From: Methanimicrococcus sp.
GTDB lineage: Archaea > Halobacteriota > Methanosarcinia > Methanosarcinales > Methanosarcinaceae
Direction of reading: 5' to 3'
NCBI GenBank assembly: GCA_009776675.1
Contig: WRNK01000003.1
Span: 1 to 17,622 of the forward strand
Length of the DNA stretch: 17,622 bases
How positions within the stretch are numbered: position 1 is the stretch's first letter; each line of letters starts with the position of its first letter. A program made the position numbers and the translations under genes. The notes beneath the pieces were generated by a model. It was not told the DNA's origin and did no database searches. It was given only the letters and a program-made list of their open reading frames with translations. Shown here one piece after another: positions 1 through 8,439 of the stretch.

Positions 1-561
1 GGAAAAGAGCAAAGCATTGAATTAAAAACGCAGGAAGTTCCGGCGGAGTTTAAGTATTATTCCGCAACGAAATTGGATACGGAAGTTTATGTTTTGGCAG
101 AAATCCCCGACTGGGAAAAATTGAATTTGATCAGCGCCAAAGCCAATGTGACTTATGACGATACTTATGTCGGCGAAACATACATTGACGCAGAGTCAAC
201 CGCAGAAAAGCTGTCTTTAACTCTTGGAACCGACAGGCGCATCACCGTCAAGAGAGAAAAGCTAAAAGACCAAAGCCGCAGCGGAATTTTCGGAAACGAC
301 GTGACAAAGACATTTACGTACCAGTTCACCGTCAGAAACAATCAAAAAGTTCCGGTCGATATGGTTGTCAAAGACCAATATCCAAAAGCGTCACAGGAAA
401 ACATTAAAATCGAACTTTTGAAGGAAACGACAACCCCGACATTCAATAATGAAGACGTGGGTGTTGTCAGCTGGGAGTTTGAATTAAAGTCCGGCGAGAC
501 AAAGGTTTTCAAATTGGTTTACAGCGTTAGATATCCAAAAGATATGGAATTGAATTTGTAA
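1..561 (+). CDS. DUF4139 / MuiA-like protein, C-terminal part (5' end outside window)
   Basis: The reading frame is open from the first base, so this is the C-terminal 186 residues of a longer protein; the in-frame TTG at 73 is an internal codon, not a start. The segment is beta-rich and resembles the C-terminal DUF4139 domain of the 'mucoidy inhibitor MuiA' family. Recognisable pieces are YVLAEIPDWEKLNLI, a YVGETYID strand, SLTLGTDRRITVKRE, an FTYQFTVRNN strand and the terminal SGETKVFKLVYSVRYPKD. Family members usually have an N-terminal DUF4140 domain and a coiled coil, which would lie upstream of the window. The biochemical role of the family is not established. The gene converges on the minus-strand gene ending at 686, with a hairpin at 591-619 between them. 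The family assignment rests on motif recognition by eye. Confidence 0.8.
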   Translation, partial: GKEQSIELKTQEVPAEFKYYSATKLDTEVYVLAEIPDWEKLNLISAKANVTYDDTYVGETYIDAESTAEKLSLTLGTDRRITVKREKLKDQSRSGIFGNDVTKTFTYQFTVRNNQKVPVDMVVKDQYPKASQENIKIELLKETTTPTFNNEDVGVVSWEFELKSGETKVFKLVYSVRYPKDMELNL

Positions 562-590
562 AGAGGAATCTTTCCTCCGGAAGAATAAAC

Positions 591-619
591 AAATGAAGAG
601 AAAAAAATTCTCTTCATTT
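591..619 (+). terminator. Hairpin between convergent genes, possible terminator
   Basis: An 11-bp perfect inverted repeat (591-601 aaatgaagaga, 609-619 tctcttcattt) with a 7-base A-rich loop lies 30 bases after the DUF4139 stop. No long T run follows on the plus strand, so it is only a terminator-like hairpin. A second, weaker hairpin (645-666, ccatt...aatgg) sits nearer the end of the minus-strand unit. Confidence 0.45.
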
Positions 620-685
620 CGTTTAACGGCGAATCAATTGCTTTCCATTATTTTTGTAATCAATGGAGAGTTTGTTTGCTCATTT

Positions 686-973
686 TTACTTTTTTGCATC
701 GTCTAAATAGTTTGTCTGCGCGGACAATCCAAGTATTGAAACCAGAGTTTGCCGCACCATTTCTTCTTGTCTTAGTTTCATCATCAAGTTAAAGTATCCG
801 CCAATTTCGGTAATATTAAGCGGCGCCGGAATGCGCGAGGGTTTAACATCGCTTTCCATGATGATTTTGCGCAGAAGCAACTGTTTGAGTTCCAGCATTT
901 CAGGTGCAGTTTCTTGTTCCAATATTTTTGTCACTATTTCTGATAAAGAATTATCATCTGTCATAGCTATCAT
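686..973 (-). CDS. Small helical protein downstream of the giant gene, function unknown
   Basis: A 95-residue, charged, probably all-helical soluble protein with no signal peptide, membrane segment or cysteine. I do not recognise the family. The most structured-looking stretch is residues 45-82, from the PSRIPAPLNITEIGGYF segment through LRQEEMVRQTLVSILGLS. It starts 27 bases after the stop of the 2282-residue gene on the same strand, so the two are very probably co-transcribed and may act together. Two starts are possible: ATG at 973, or ATG at 964 (residue 4). The A/G-rich stretch aaaggt sits directly against the first ATG but about nine bases before the second, so the 964 start (92 residues) has the better ribosome-binding spacing. 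That the ORF is real is supported by its operon-like position; its function is open. Confidence 0.65.
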   Translation of the reverse strand: MIAMTDDNSLSEIVTKILEQETAPEMLELKQLLLRKIIMESDVKPSRIPAPLNITEIGGYFNLMMKLRQEEMVRQTLVSILGLSAQTNYLDDAKK

Positions 974-1000
974 ACCTTTAATTTTTTTAAGTTTTTATTT

Positions 1001-4000
1001 TTATTGTGCTTTGTCATCAGTTTTGTTTGAAGTGTCATCAGTTTTGTTTGAAGTGTTACTTTTACCAGTCGAGCCGCTCTTGAGTTGTTCTATTTCCAGC
1101 TTATCTGCCGTTATTTGTAATTCTAACGCCTTTAGCGCTAAATCATTGGCCAACTTTGCTGCCGCCAACTCTTTGTCGTCTTTTTGCTTCGTTTCCGCTA
1201 AGGCGTTTTCCTTCTCTTTCGTTTCGAGAGTGGTTACAGCCCCAAGTGCGCTTTTAGCGTATTCTAATGCTTGTTGAGAGAGGGCTACATTGTGGTCAAG
1301 CAGTTCTTTTCTTCCTTCTGCAGCACTTTTTGTTCCTTCATTGAGAACACTTTGTAGTTGATCAAGCCCTGTAATGTTGTCAAATGTTGGCGTTTGTTTT
1401 GCAACTAAGGAAGAAATCAAATCAATCATTTTTTCAGCAACGGGAGGTGTTACGCCTTGCAAATTTAACGCGGTAATTTCACTGGGCGTTTTACCAGAAA
1501 GATAATCCTCACTGTTGAGGTAACTGCTGTCAAGGGTCATTTTGTCAATTGGAGAGTCTTTCCAATTCCAGAAACGCGTGATGTCTATTAACTCGCTCAC
1601 ATTCGTTTCACCCAGCACTGCCTCTCCGATCATGCCATCCGTCGGCAACGAAATAGCCGTCGTAGGAACACGGAAATAACATGTGTGGTAACGGTAAAGC
1701 GAATCCTGTATTTCTGCGGCTGTTTTCCCCAACTTTTCTGCCAATTTTTGCGGATAAGTAAAAGGCAGCAAAATACAGTTGCCATAGAAACCCAACAATT
1801 TTTTAACATTCACACAATTCAATAACGGAATGTTAATATTGCCGGTTTCTGCATCTTCTGCCTTCAAGCTGTCAAAGTCCATATTGATCGTGTATTGTTC
1901 AAGCAGCATAGCGCGTTCATCCGCAGACAGTGACGCCCAAATTCTTTGGGAAAAATGAAGAGCCTTAGAAGCCACATAATGCATCAAAGACTCCATCTGC
2001 TGCAACTCGGAACGCAGCAAAACAGGAACATCGCTTACAATACTTATTGTAACAGACGAACGAATAGTGCTGCTTGACAACATTGCACCCAACCTTCTAG
2101 CAGCCTTGATTTTCGGGTCGTTTGTGGCACTGCCAAAGTAGAGATCCATATCTGAGATAGTCGGTGCTCCCTCAGCCAATATTTCTTGGGGTGAGAGAGT
2201 AACAATAGGTGTTAGGAGACACTCCGGCACTTTGGACTTATAGTAATCTATTAATTTCCGATCAGTGTCGCTTTTATCATTATCTTTCGCCAAGTCTTTC
2301 ATTTTGTGGTCCATGTTCTCTAAATTCTTTTTGTCGTCTTCGGTTACTGAAGCCTGACTAAGTTTATATTCAAGTTGTTCACATGAATGGGTTATTTTTA
2401 TATACGAGAGGTCAGCATCAGTAATCCCTGCAGGTATAGTAAAATTACATATAACCACAGCAAGGACGTCAATGTGGTTTCGTTTCTTACGAATATCTTG
2501 TTTCAGTTCCACTGTCGTTGTATTTGTAGTTTTCAAGCTAAGCAGGTCGTGACATTTTGCATCTCCTGCGATTGTACCTTTTCCGTTTTTCAGAACCAAA
2601 GAAGCCGTAACGTCATCAAATGGCATCAAAGTGCAGTTAAACTCCAAAGTTAAGGTTCTTTGACCGGCTTCGGAGGTTTGGAATTTCCATTCCGGATAAG
2701 CAGCATATTTTTTAATAAGGTTTAATCCGGTTCGATATGAAAAAGGCAAAGCATATGACAAAGTATCTGCGTATTTTAGCAGCACTTCGTAGCGTTCATA
2801 AAATTGGGCCTTGTTGAATGTGTCAAATGGTTTTAGAGCATAATCTTGTCCTTTTGGAAGGAAGCGAATGAGTTTTAGGGGTACAAACAGTACGAGATCG
2901 ACACTGTCGATGCAGGTTTCAAGGCGATAGCGGCGCAGTACTTCCCAGTATTGGATAGTCATGGCGTGCGAATGATTGTGGTTGGCGATGATTTTGGTTG
3001 CGACAGAATCCGTTTCTTCGCTGGTTGCCATACGCATGCTGACACGTTTTGACGCAGAGAGTCTGCTTGACGCCATATTGATGCTATGCTGGAATCTCTC
3101 AGCAGTGCTAGAAGCTTCATTATGCTTATTAGACTGGCGAGAAGAGGATGAGCCATGCCCTGTCGTTTTAGAAGTCCCCTTAGAATAATTGCCGGACAAA
3201 CCAAACATGCCTGCAACACCGCTCACAATACCACCAAGTCCAAAACCGGCACCAAACCCGCCGCCGGAAGTTTTGGCGCCCGTTGAGTAATCGTACGAAG
3301 AACGGCCTGTTGATAACTGATCTAAAGCATATTGGTAAGAAGCAGTTGCATCATCTATCTGCGACAAAGCGTAATCTTCAGAGACACTGTCTGTTCCCAT
3401 TGAATCGTCGGATACAGTATAACTTTGTGTTTTTTCTCTGACAATGAGCCGCTGTTCCTCGCCCGGAGCCAAAACCAACGAGTAAAGCAAAGTTCCAAGG
3501 GCAAAACCGTCAGGACACCAAGCTTGATGCATATTGAGAACATAACCAATTCCAAGAGATGCCATTTGAGGATACTCATCCGGATCTTTGTATAATTGTT
3601 CTTTAAAATTCATCACATCAATCGGTCTTTTCATAGTCTGCCGCGCTTGAAGAGTGCTTACGTGGGGGAAAATTTCCGGTTCTACCAAACGCTGCAGCAT
3701 ACTATAGTTAAAAACTTTGGAAGGAGCAGTATCGGTTGGGAGATGAATCGCATCATCATCGTTGCCCATCAACTTTACATTTGGCAGAACTCTTTTCAAA
3801 TCCGTGCGATAACCTTTAAAAATTTCCTCGATCAAGGTAAAATCGCCCATCTCTGCCTCCAACTTTTTGCTCTCCAAGATATTTGTCAATATCTTTTCCA
3901 AATCGTTAGACGTCTTGTCAAAATCGAAAATTTGTTCCTTTATCTCTTGATATTGGTCTCTTTGGCGTTGAATTTCCTCATTTATCGCTTTTTCTTGTTC

Positions 4001-7000
4001 CTCTAATGTTTTTAGTTCCCTTTTCATAGCATCTTGTTCATCTTTGGGATAGGAAGCGAGATCGCCCAATTCCCCCTTCAGCCAATCGATTTGAGCCAAT
4101 TTGGAGTTGTCAATTTCTATAAACTTCAATATGGCGTCAAGACTGTCATAACAGTTGAGAATTTCCTGTTCTTTTACCGAATTAATGATGTCGGAAGCGT
4201 TTCGTATGAATTTTTGTTTAAAAGACCCTTGCGAAATCGTGAGAGTAATGCCTTCCTGCAAATTATAAGTGTCAGGCATAATGATATAGAATTTCCCTTC
4301 GCTGTCAGTGAATCCGGAACATTTGGCGAGCGTGTCGTCTTTGCTGGAAGACGGACTGGTGATACCGTCTATTTCCACCGAAGCATCAGTGAAACAAATT
4401 TTATCAATATCTTTTTCTCCTTGTTTTCTCATAAAAACAGTGCCGCTGATAACATGAGGCAGTGGGAGAGCCAATTCAATCCCGTTCAAAAAGTCTAAGC
4501 CTTCTCGAATAATCTTTCCGCTCGATTTAATGCCAATATCGTTTCTAAAGAGAAATGTTGGCTCCGGCTCATTCGTTTCAATACCCAAAGTAAAATCATA
4601 TTTAGAATTCACAAGAATGGATTTTATTTCATCTTCGGATAAATGAGGAATTTGGTTAGATTGTTCTATTACTTGCGGCTCACTTGGTTTTTTTATCATT
4701 TTGTCAACGATTGGTCCATCTAGTATCCTAGCAATATCTAGTGTCCTGGCAATAATATCTGAGTTTTTTAGCAGTATTCTTGTGTCGGCGATTTGTCTAT
4801 TTTGTATATTGGCAATCTCCGGGCTTTTTGGTGTTTTTGTATCCGGTGTCACAACGCCGTTTTGTTTCTCTTGTATCTTGGCAATAATGGAGTCATCGAA
4901 CTTGTTTTGATTGATGGAAAAGCCTGTTAAATCACCCGCTTTTTCAATTATATTCCTAAACTTTGTCTTGTCAATTAAACCGGAAAGAAGACCCGACTGA
5001 AGTTCGCCAAGCCTTTGCATAATGGGGTAAGCTATTTCAGCATCAACTTTTGCCAAATCCACTACATGGCGCACACCAACCTGCACCAACAAACAAGCCG
5101 TCTCGGGCGTCATACCGTCAACACGCCACAAATCTGCCTGCTTCACCCATGAATTAACAACTGAGACATCCTTCCCAAGATCCTTAGCCAAAGTATATCT
5201 TTGTGCCTGAGTCCTGCCCTTCGTCAACAAACCGGGAACGTCAAATACATTTAGGGTGTTTAATTTATCACGGTCGGCTGGACTTATCCATTTAATTTTA
5301 AGAAGCGGATCAGGATCATATTTACCAATAAGTCGAACTATATTTGGATTAAACGGTGGGATTTCATCAAACCTTTGGATTATTGTATCAGAAATTTTGG
5401 TTGTATCAGCAGTAATTCCACCTTTTTTAATTAGATCAGAAAGTACCGGTTTCTCAGATTCAACCAGTTTCACATTACTGAGCGCAGCCATTTTTCTAAC
5501 AGTGGATGACTCCGATTGATCAGCAGCATCTTGTTTTTCCTCTGACGGATTTGTTTCAATAGGGAGAGATCCCATCATAGATTTTAAACTCATGGTCTGT
5601 TGGCGGCTTTCTCCGACTGTTATGGTACATTCTGCTGAAATGTCTTTGTTTGAAGTGTGTGCGGTAATTTGTATTGTACTGCCCGGTACGGCGGTTGGGG
5701 AAACTTCGACGACGCCTGAACTGTTCACTTGTGCATCCGATGGACTTGATGAGCTCCAAGTTACTTTTTTGTCGGCAGCATCGGGGGGCTCAACAGTTGC
5801 AGAGAGAATGTCATGACTGCCGGGTTCTATGGTTAATGCATTTTCATTGAGCTTTATTCCGGTTACAGCTGCTGTATCGGGCGCATTTGCAGTTCTGGAT
5901 TTAACTGTTTTAGCGTTATCAGAAACTGCTTGTTTCTCATTATCAATCACTTTCGCATTCGATAATGTTTTCTTTATCTCAGGGGTGGATGATTCTTTTT
6001 GATTCGGATCATCTTGGGCTTTTTGTTCATTTTCTGGCAAAGTATCTCCTCGTGTGACTTTTTTAGATTCGGATGATTCCTGTTTGGCAGCATCATCTTG
6101 GTTTTCCTCAAATATATTCAGTTCGGTAATGGATGCATTATCTAAATTCTTGGTTTGTTGGGTGTTTTCTCCTACTGTTATGGTGCATTCTGCTGAAATG
6201 TCTTTGTTTGAAGTGTATGCGGTAATTCGTATTGTGCTGTTTGGTATGGCGGTTGAAGAAACCTCTACGACGCCGGAACTGTTGACTTGTGCCGTGGAGG
6301 GCGTGTCTGAATTCCAAGTTATTTTTTTGTCGGCAGCATCAGGGGGTTCAATGATTGCAGTGAGGGTGACATTGCCGCCGGGTGCTATGGTTAATGCGTT
6401 TTCATTGAGCTTTATTCCGGTTACTGCGACCGGAGGCACATCTACAGTGACGGTACAGGTTGCCGTTTTGGATCCGTCAGCGGTCGTTACAGTAATTTTT
6501 GTTGTGCCTGCTTTAGCGGTTGTTGGAACCGTTATTTTGCCGCCGGTACTCACTTTTGCTATGGCGGAATCGTCGGATTTCCAAGTTACTTTTTTGTCGG
6601 TAGCAGTAGAAGGTGTTACATTTGCTGTAAGTGTTTCACTGCCTCCGACCATTAGAGTCAATGCTGTTTTGTTAAGCGTAACGCCGGTTACTGCGACCAC
6701 AGGCACATCTACAGTGACGGTACAAGTTGCCGTTTTGGATCCGTCAGCAGTTGTTACAGTAATTTTTGTTGTGCCTGCTTTAGCGGTTGTTGGAATCGTT
6801 ACTTTGCCGTTGGCATCCACTTTTGCTGTGGCGGAATCGTCAGATTTCCAAGTGACGCTTTTGTTTGTAGCAGTAGAAGGCGTTACATTTGCGGTAAGCG
6901 TTTCACTGCCTCCGACCATTAGAGTCAATGCTGTTTTGTTAAGCGTTACGCCAGTTACATCTACCGAAGGTACATTTACAGTGACGATGCAGGTTGCTGT

Positions 7001-7849
7001 TTTGGCACCGTCGGCGGTCGTTACAGTAATTTTTGCTGTGCCTGCTTTAGCGGTTGCCGGAATCGTTACTTTGCCGTTGGCGTCCACTTTTGCTGTGGTA
7101 GGAGTGTCTGAACTCCAAGTCACATTTTTGTTTGTCGCCGTAGAAGGCACCACACTTGCGATAAGTGTTTCACTGACTCCGGCCATTATGGTCAGTGCTG
7201 TTTTGTTAAGTGTTACACCGGTTACGGCAGTTGTGGTGGTTTTTGCGAGATTATTTAAAACAGGAGCAGTCGGTACTGCCGTTATGTTTGATCTTATGTT
7301 AGTGGTTACGGTGCCAAGTATGGATTTAATGGAGGGAGCAGAATCCACAATCCAACCTTTGTCGGTTGCAGTTTTTACAGTGCAGCCGGACACGCCGGGA
7401 TTATTTAAAATATACAAATTTTTAGGACCGATATCAGTAGCGGAATTTAACGCTTTAAACAGGTTGTCCAATGCCTGGGCGTTTAAGTTATTATTACAAC
7501 AATTTAATGTCTGTAGCTTGTTTAAACCGCTTACATTTAGACTTGCCAGTTTATTATTATTGCAAAGCAATTCTGTGAGAGTAGAATTATTGCTAACATC
7601 TAAAGATGTTAAGGAATTATCAAAACAATTCAGAGAAGTAACCGTTCCTTTTGCGGGTATGGTTATAATTATTGTATAAGTGCCCGACTTGGAATAAACA
7701 TGAGTTAAAGATGTAGAATTCGTAAGAGAGAGCGTGGCAGTCTCAGTTTTCTGATCGCTGCTTTCTCCCCAATTAATTGTTATTGCGCCGGAACCTTTCA
7801 GAGAAAAACCCAATCGGGTTCCGGTAAATACCGTCGTTATTGCCACCAT
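1001..7849 (-). CDS. Giant mosaic protein: PKD/LRR, five Big_2 Ig-like domains, DUF4332-like, coiled coils, conserved C-terminal core
   Basis: This 2282-residue protein has no evident signal peptide or membrane anchor. I place the start at ATG 7849 because a GGTG ribosome-binding motif lies six bases before it; the GTG at 7858 overlaps that motif. Domains, numbered from this ATG: a PKD-like strand region (12-66) and short leucine-rich repeats of the LTSLDVSNN type with a C-terminal cap (70-170), as in Bacteroidetes LRR proteins; Ig-like Big_2 domains at about 208-293, 297-382, 386-471, 475-561 and 661-746, the last two each followed by an acidic linker; a helical DUF4332-like region (860-950); a carboxypeptidase-regulatory-like beta domain (1130-1215); a coiled coil (1266-1330). 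A large C-terminal region then contains LYSLVLAPGEEQR (1455-1467), a Gly/Ser-rich insert (1528-1575), NHNHSH (1623-1628) with YWEVLRRYR, and ITRFWNWKDSP (2090-2100). The end is a coiled coil (about 2180-2260) and a Ser/Thr/Lys tail. The C-terminal region resembles that of very large uncharacterised bacterial proteins. Function is unknown. Confidence 0.9.
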   Translation of the reverse strand: MVAITTVFTGTRLGFSLKGSGAITINWGESSDQKTETATLSLTNSTSLTHVYSKSGTYTIIITIPAKGTVTSLNCFDNSLTSLDVSNNSTLTELLCNNNKLASLNVSGLNKLQTLNCCNNNLNAQALDNLFKALNSATDIGPKNLYILNNPGVSGCTVKTATDKGWIVDSAPSIKSILGTVTTNIRSNITAVPTAPVLNNLAKTTTTAVTGVTLNKTALTIMAGVSETLIASVVPSTATNKNVTWSSDTPTTAKVDANGKVTIPATAKAGTAKITVTTADGAKTATCIVTVNVPSVDVTGVTLNKTALTLMVGGSETLTANVTPSTATNKSVTWKSDDSATAKVDANGKVTIPTTAKAGTTKITVTTADGSKTATCTVTVDVPVVAVTGVTLNKTALTLMVGGSETLTANVTPSTATDKKVTWKSDDSAIAKVSTGGKITVPTTAKAGTTKITVTTADGSKTATCTVTVDVPPVAVTGIKLNENALTIAPGGNVTLTAIIEPPDAADKKITWNSDTPSTAQVNSSGVVEVSSTAIPNSTIRITAYTSNKDISAECTITVGENTQQTKNLDNASITELNIFEENQDDAAKQESSESKKVTRGDTLPENEQKAQDDPNQKESSTPEIKKTLSNAKVIDNEKQAVSDNAKTVKSRTANAPDTAAVTGIKLNENALTIEPGSHDILSATVEPPDAADKKVTWSSSSPSDAQVNSSGVVEVSPTAVPGSTIQITAHTSNKDISAECTITVGESRQQTMSLKSMMGSLPIETNPSEEKQDAADQSESSTVRKMAALSNVKLVESEKPVLSDLIKKGGITADTTKISDTIIQRFDEIPPFNPNIVRLIGKYDPDPLLKIKWISPADRDKLNTLNVFDVPGLLTKGRTQAQRYTLAKDLGKDVSVVNSWVKQADLWRVDGMTPETACLLVQVGVRHVVDLAKVDAEIAYPIMQRLGELQSGLLSGLIDKTKFRNIIEKAGDLTGFSINQNKFDDSIIAKIQEKQNGVVTPDTKTPKSPEIANIQNRQIADTRILLKNSDIIARTLDIARILDGPIVDKMIKKPSEPQVIEQSNQIPHLSEDEIKSILVNSKYDFTLGIETNEPEPTFLFRNDIGIKSSGKIIREGLDFLNGIELALPLPHVISGTVFMRKQGEKDIDKICFTDASVEIDGITSPSSSKDDTLAKCSGFTDSEGKFYIIMPDTYNLQEGITLTISQGSFKQKFIRNASDIINSVKEQEILNCYDSLDAILKFIEIDNSKLAQIDWLKGELGDLASYPKDEQDAMKRELKTLEEQEKAINEEIQRQRDQYQEIKEQIFDFDKTSNDLEKILTNILESKKLEAEMGDFTLIEEIFKGYRTDLKRVLPNVKLMGNDDDAIHLPTDTAPSKVFNYSMLQRLVEPEIFPHVSTLQARQTMKRPIDVMNFKEQLYKDPDEYPQMASLGIGYVLNMHQAWCPDGFALGTLLYSLVLAPGEEQRLIVREKTQSYTVSDDSMGTDSVSEDYALSQIDDATASYQYALDQLSTGRSSYDYSTGAKTSGGGFGAGFGLGGIVSGVAGMFGLSGNYSKGTSKTTGHGSSSSRQSNKHNEASSTAERFQHSINMASSRLSASKRVSMRMATSEETDSVATKIIANHNHSHAMTIQYWEVLRRYRLETCIDSVDLVLFVPLKLIRFLPKGQDYALKPFDTFNKAQFYERYEVLLKYADTLSYALPFSYRTGLNLIKKYAAYPEWKFQTSEAGQRTLTLEFNCTLMPFDDVTASLVLKNGKGTIAGDAKCHDLLSLKTTNTTTVELKQDIRKKRNHIDVLAVVICNFTIPAGITDADLSYIKITHSCEQLEYKLSQASVTEDDKKNLENMDHKMKDLAKDNDKSDTDRKLIDYYKSKVPECLLTPIVTLSPQEILAEGAPTISDMDLYFGSATNDPKIKAARRLGAMLSSSTIRSSVTISIVSDVPVLLRSELQQMESLMHYVASKALHFSQRIWASLSADERAMLLEQYTINMDFDSLKAEDAETGNINIPLLNCVNVKKLLGFYGNCILLPFTYPQKLAEKLGKTAAEIQDSLYRYHTCYFRVPTTAISLPTDGMIGEAVLGETNVSELIDITRFWNWKDSPIDKMTLDSSYLNSEDYLSGKTPSEITALNLQGVTPPVAEKMIDLISSLVAKQTPTFDNITGLDQLQSVLNEGTKSAAEGRKELLDHNVALSQQALEYAKSALGAVTTLETKEKENALAETKQKDDKELAAAKLANDLALKALELQITADKLEIEQLKSGSTGKSNTSNKTDDTSNKTDDKAQ
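1014..1055 (-). repeat. 21-base tandem duplication in the 3' end of the giant gene
   Basis: Two adjacent 21-base copies (approximate boundaries) encode the heptapeptide SNKTDDT twice, just before the terminal KAQ. It is in frame and lengthens only the disordered, charged tail. Confidence 0.6.
5580..6430 (-). repeat. 558-base-spaced duplication of Big_2 domain plus acidic linker
   Basis: The DNA around 5633 and around 6191 is nearly identical over the Big_2 domain (tgctgaaatgtctttgtttg occurs in both), an offset of 558 bases or 186 codons. The protein confirms a module duplication: each copy has a GIKLNENALTI Big_2 domain followed by an acidic Gln/Ser/Glu linker. The linkers share related endings, LSNAKVIDNEKQAVSD and LSNVKLVESEKPVLSD. 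The module thus appears to have been copied as a unit and then diverged, more in the linker than in the domain. Confidence 0.7.
6430..7230 (-). repeat. Three tandem 267-base repeats encoding Big_2 domains
   Basis: Equivalent points fall at 6441, 6708 and 6975, an exact spacing of 267 bases or 89 codons. The copies are close to identical at DNA level over long stretches (for example gttacagtaatttttg recurs in each). They encode the first three Big_2 domains, each with a VTGVTLNKTAL start and a TCTVTV-like end. The high DNA identity points to recent expansion or ongoing homogenisation, so domain number may vary between strains. Confidence 0.85.
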
Positions 7850-7892
7850 AAAACACACCGATATTTAGGATATTTCGAGAATATTTAACTTT

Positions 7893-7904
7893 ATCTATAT
7901 ATCA
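7893..7904 (-). promoter_or_regulatory. Candidate TATA box for the giant gene
   Basis: Read on the minus strand, gatatatagataa lies about 45-55 bases before the ATG at 7849. Archaeal transcription would then start near 7870 and give a short leader of roughly 20 bases. The call rests on base composition and spacing only. Confidence 0.4.
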
Positions 7905-7912
7905 GCAGTATA

Positions 7913-7980
7913 TCAACAATAAAATAAAATTAAAAACAAAACAAGATCAACAATAAAATAAAATTAAAAACAAAAACAAA
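7913..7980. repeat. Two copies of a 34-base A-rich repeat
   Basis: tcaacaataaaataaaatt followed by aaaaacaaaacaaga starts at 7913 and begins again at 7947. The 34-base period is exactly twice the 17-base period of the array at 8440-8683, and both contain the element aaaaacaaaacaagatc. The two blocks therefore probably share an origin although some 500 bases separate them. Confidence 0.75.
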
Positions 7981-8044
7981 AACCTTTTTCCCAGAAACAA
8001 AAGCAAAACATCAAAAACCTTTTCCTCAAAAACATCCAAACCCC

Positions 8045-8091
8045 CTCAATTTTTGTTTTCAGTAGCGGAGCGGATGAAAGCAAAAATTGAG
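8045..8091. other. Strong 17-bp inverted repeat (hairpin) in gene-free region
   Basis: Arms 8045-8061 and 8075-8091 pair over 17 positions with a single T-G pair, around a 13-base G-rich loop (gtagcggagcgga). The one imperfect pair is a G-U wobble if the plus strand is transcribed. On the plus strand it is followed by cctttttaa, so it could be a terminator, but no plus-strand gene precedes it. It may instead belong to a structured RNA spanning 8045-8430. Confidence 0.55.
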
Positions 8092-8235
8092 CCTTTTTAA
8101 AAAAAAATGTTGTTTCTACAGTTGTGATTACCGTTTTTGATGTTGCTGTTGCTTCTTTCTACAGCTGTCGCCCCTATAATTTAAAACAAAAAACGGATTC
8201 ATATTTTTTCTTTATTTATTTTTCTAAGTACGAAG

Positions 8236-8273
8236 CCGTTCGATTCAGCCGCCTTTGGCGACTGATCGAACGG
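8236..8273. other. GC-rich hairpin in gene-free region
   Basis: Arms 8236-8253 and 8257-8273 form about 16 Watson-Crick pairs with one bulged T (8245), one imperfect pair (8249/8261) and a three-base TTT loop. The imperfect pair becomes a G-U wobble on the minus strand. Its G+C content stands out sharply from the surrounding A-rich DNA, which suggests selection on structure or a separate origin. Confidence 0.6.
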
Positions 8274-8308
8274 GTGGTTGATTCGGATTTCATGATGATA
8301 AGAAAAAT

Positions 8309-8427
8309 GAAACATCAATTTGTATCACATCAAATAAAAACGGGGGTACCCTTTTCCCCAAATCTTCAAACGCTTTTAAGGAAAAACGTACCCCAATCCA
8401 TAATCGCTTCAAGAAAACTGATGTTTC
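8309..8427. other. Nested inverted repeats, candidate structured RNA element
   Basis: An outer helix pairs gaaacatca (8309-8317) with tgatgtttc (8419-8427), continuing after one mismatch for three more pairs. Inside it, ggggta (8343-8348) pairs with tacccc (8389-8394), then after a symmetric three-by-three internal loop ttttcc (8352-8357) pairs with ggaaaa (8380-8385). No convincing coding frame covers the element. The arrangement resembles a folded RNA, but which strand is expressed cannot be decided from the pairing. Confidence 0.4.
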
Positions 8428-8439
8428 GGGTTTCAGGCA

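Noticed and set aside
6054..7679. 541-codon plus-strand open frame opposite the Big_2 repeats
   Set aside because: It is an antisense shadow of the giant gene. Its Thr/Val-rich sequence mirrors the repetitive Big_2 codons, and the minus-strand frame has clear domain homology.
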